NCBI GenBank assembly: GCA_003223895.1
Contig: QHXD01000002.1
Coordinates: 8,482 to 22,126, forward strand
DNA length: 13,645 nucleotides
Reading direction: 5' to 3'
Source: Acidobacteriota bacterium
GTDB lineage: Bacteria; Acidobacteriota; Terriglobia; 20CM-2-55-15
In this document: positions 13,031-13,645 of the stretch, in pieces
Position numbering within the stretch: position 1 is the first letter of the stretch
How the letters are laid out: each line of letters begins with the position of its first letter
Translations under genes and position numbers: made by a program
Notes under the pieces: generated by a model
Seen by the model: only the letters and a program-made list of their open reading frames with translations
Databases searched by the model: none
What the model was told of the DNA's origin: nothing

Positions 13031-13139
13031 TAAGACTCTCCGCCGGACTATTTATTTCATCAATACTCATGATTGCAACAATTAAGTGTGTCAATGATGT
13101 GGGGCGGCGTTATAACGGTTGCCGTGGAGGAATCGAAGC
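13031..13139. promoter_or_regulatory. Divergent control region between the LysR gene and the unknown gene
   Basis: This 109-bp AT-rich region should hold promoters for both directions. Plus strand: TATAAC (13111-13116) resembles a -10 box without a good -35, and GGAGG (13126-13130) is a strong ribosome binding site 9 bases before the ATG at 13140. Minus strand: TTGCAA (13078-13073) with ATAAAT 17 bases downstream is a weak promoter candidate. A small dyad, ATTG-CAA-CAAT (13072-13082), overlaps that candidate and could be part of a LysR-type operator, although the exact T-N11-A form is not met. Confidence 0.4.
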
Positions 13140-13645
13140 ATGCCAAAAAGATGGCCGCCCTTCCTGTCGGAATTGCCCTCAGCTCCCGAATACAGTCCCG
13201 TAGGCACCGCGATCGCAAAAACGAATGATTCGGAAATCGCGGCGGCCTTGCGCCTGTTTGCGAGCATGCCTCCTTCGACCGGTGTGCTGGCGAACCCCGT
13301 ACGCCATCATCTCCCCATCGCGTGCAACGGAGTTGCTCTGGAGTTGAACATCCGATCGTTCGGAATACGCGGGTGTCTTCTGGAAGAGGACATCGTCACA
13401 GGTGCGGCGGATGCCACTCGAGTGATATTCGTCGGACTCTTCGGGCGCTTCGCCAGTGCCGGCGAACGCAGATCGTTTCAGTTGTTGCTGTCGCAAGAGT
13501 TCAATCTGGCGGTGAAGCGGGTCCTTCCGTCGCTTGCGAAGTTCATGAAGTCCTTTCCCAATGCTCCGGCGGATGCATCGATGCAATACATGTCCTCGAT
13601 TCGGAAAGCCACCGAGGCTTCGCAGGCGGTGAACGCGTCCAGGTC
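13140..13645 (+). CDS. Unrecognised protein, N-terminal 168 residues, cut by window edge
   Basis: I do not recognise this protein. The frame is open from an ATG at 13140 to the right edge (168 codons, no stop), with a strong GGAGG ribosome binding site 9 bases upstream. The sequence starts MPKRWPPFLSELPSAPEYSP. It has no signal peptide or clear membrane helix; the most hydrophobic stretch is ATRVIFVGLFGRFAS at about residues 91-105. Later it becomes helical and mixed in charge (ERRSFQLLLSQEFNLAVKRV, then LAKFMKSFP). A minus-strand frame covers much of the same DNA, but the ribosome binding site, the start next to a divergent LysR gene and the codon use favour the plus strand. It is probably controlled by that LysR regulator (inference from layout). 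The full length and function cannot be judged. Confidence 0.7.
   Translation, partial: MPKRWPPFLSELPSAPEYSPVGTAIAKTNDSEIAAALRLFASMPPSTGVLANPVRHHLPIACNGVALELNIRSFGIRGCLLEEDIVTGAADATRVIFVGLFGRFASAGERRSFQLLLSQEFNLAVKRVLPSLAKFMKSFPNAPADASMQYMSSIRKATEASQAVNASR

Noticed and set aside
13098..13124. Sigma-54 promoter before the unknown gene (TGGGGC and TTGC seen)
   Set aside because: The GG and GC elements are not at the required 10-base spacing and the -24 element does not match TGGCAC.
13179..13586. 135-residue open frame on the minus strand
   Set aside because: It overlaps the plus-strand gene at 13140, which has a strong ribosome binding site and a fitting position; the minus frame is Arg/His-rich and lacks a recognisable motif.
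1..13645. CRISPR arrays, tRNA or rRNA genes, complete insertion sequences
   Set aside because: I saw no regularly spaced direct repeats, no rRNA or tRNA signature sequence and no transposase frame in the window.

Overview
The window comes from a Gram-negative bacterium. It carries lipopolysaccharide-export genes (lptB and a long LptC/LptA-type protein) and the classic lpt-rpoN-hpf-rapZ-PTS neighbourhood. The sequence is moderately GC-rich. A mannose-family EIIA in place of ptsN, together with a form II cox cluster, would suit Acidobacteriota or a deltaproteobacterial-type lineage. That placement is an inference from gene order, not a phylogenetic result.

Region 1 (bases 1-7600, all minus strand) reads, in transcription order: a fused LptC/LptA-like periplasmic bridge protein, LptB ATPase, sigma-54 (RpoN), long-form hibernation factor HPF, the P-loop protein RapZ, a 91-bp near-intergenic palindrome, a mannose-family EIIA, HPr, and the start of PTS Enzyme I, which is cut by the left edge. 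Spacings are tight (overlaps or 7-15 bp) except at the palindrome, so this looks like one long operon with a possible break between rapZ and the PTS genes. No EIIB or EIIC permease is visible, so the EI-HPr-EIIA relay is probably regulatory. A notable point is that lptB has no ATG, GTG or TTG in a usable place and seems to start at ATT, overlapping the upstream stop codon.

Region 2 (7667-11783, all plus strand) is a compact coxS-coxL-coxM-coxG cluster. It encodes a molybdenum hydroxylase of the xanthine dehydrogenase/CO dehydrogenase family: a [2Fe-2S] subunit, a molybdopterin subunit, an FAD subunit, and a small CoxG (SRPBCC-fold) protein. The large subunit has AYRGAGR where true aerobic CO dehydrogenases have AYxCSFR. 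It is therefore form II, and its substrate cannot be named from sequence. Only 66 bp separate this operon from the divergent lpt operon. A clear intrinsic terminator follows coxG.

Region 3 (11784-12115) contains no gene. It holds the cox terminator and two further inverted repeats that look like parts of a dispersed repeat.

Region 4 (12116-13645) holds a LysR-family regulator on the minus strand and, divergent from it across 109 bp, the first 168 codons of an unrecognised plus-strand gene that runs off the right edge. By the usual LysR arrangement, that unknown gene is the regulator's most likely target. I did not find a clearly new multi-gene system. The items most worth following up are the non-canonical lptB start, the LptC/LptA fusion, the perfect 37-bp palindrome and the unknown right-edge gene.
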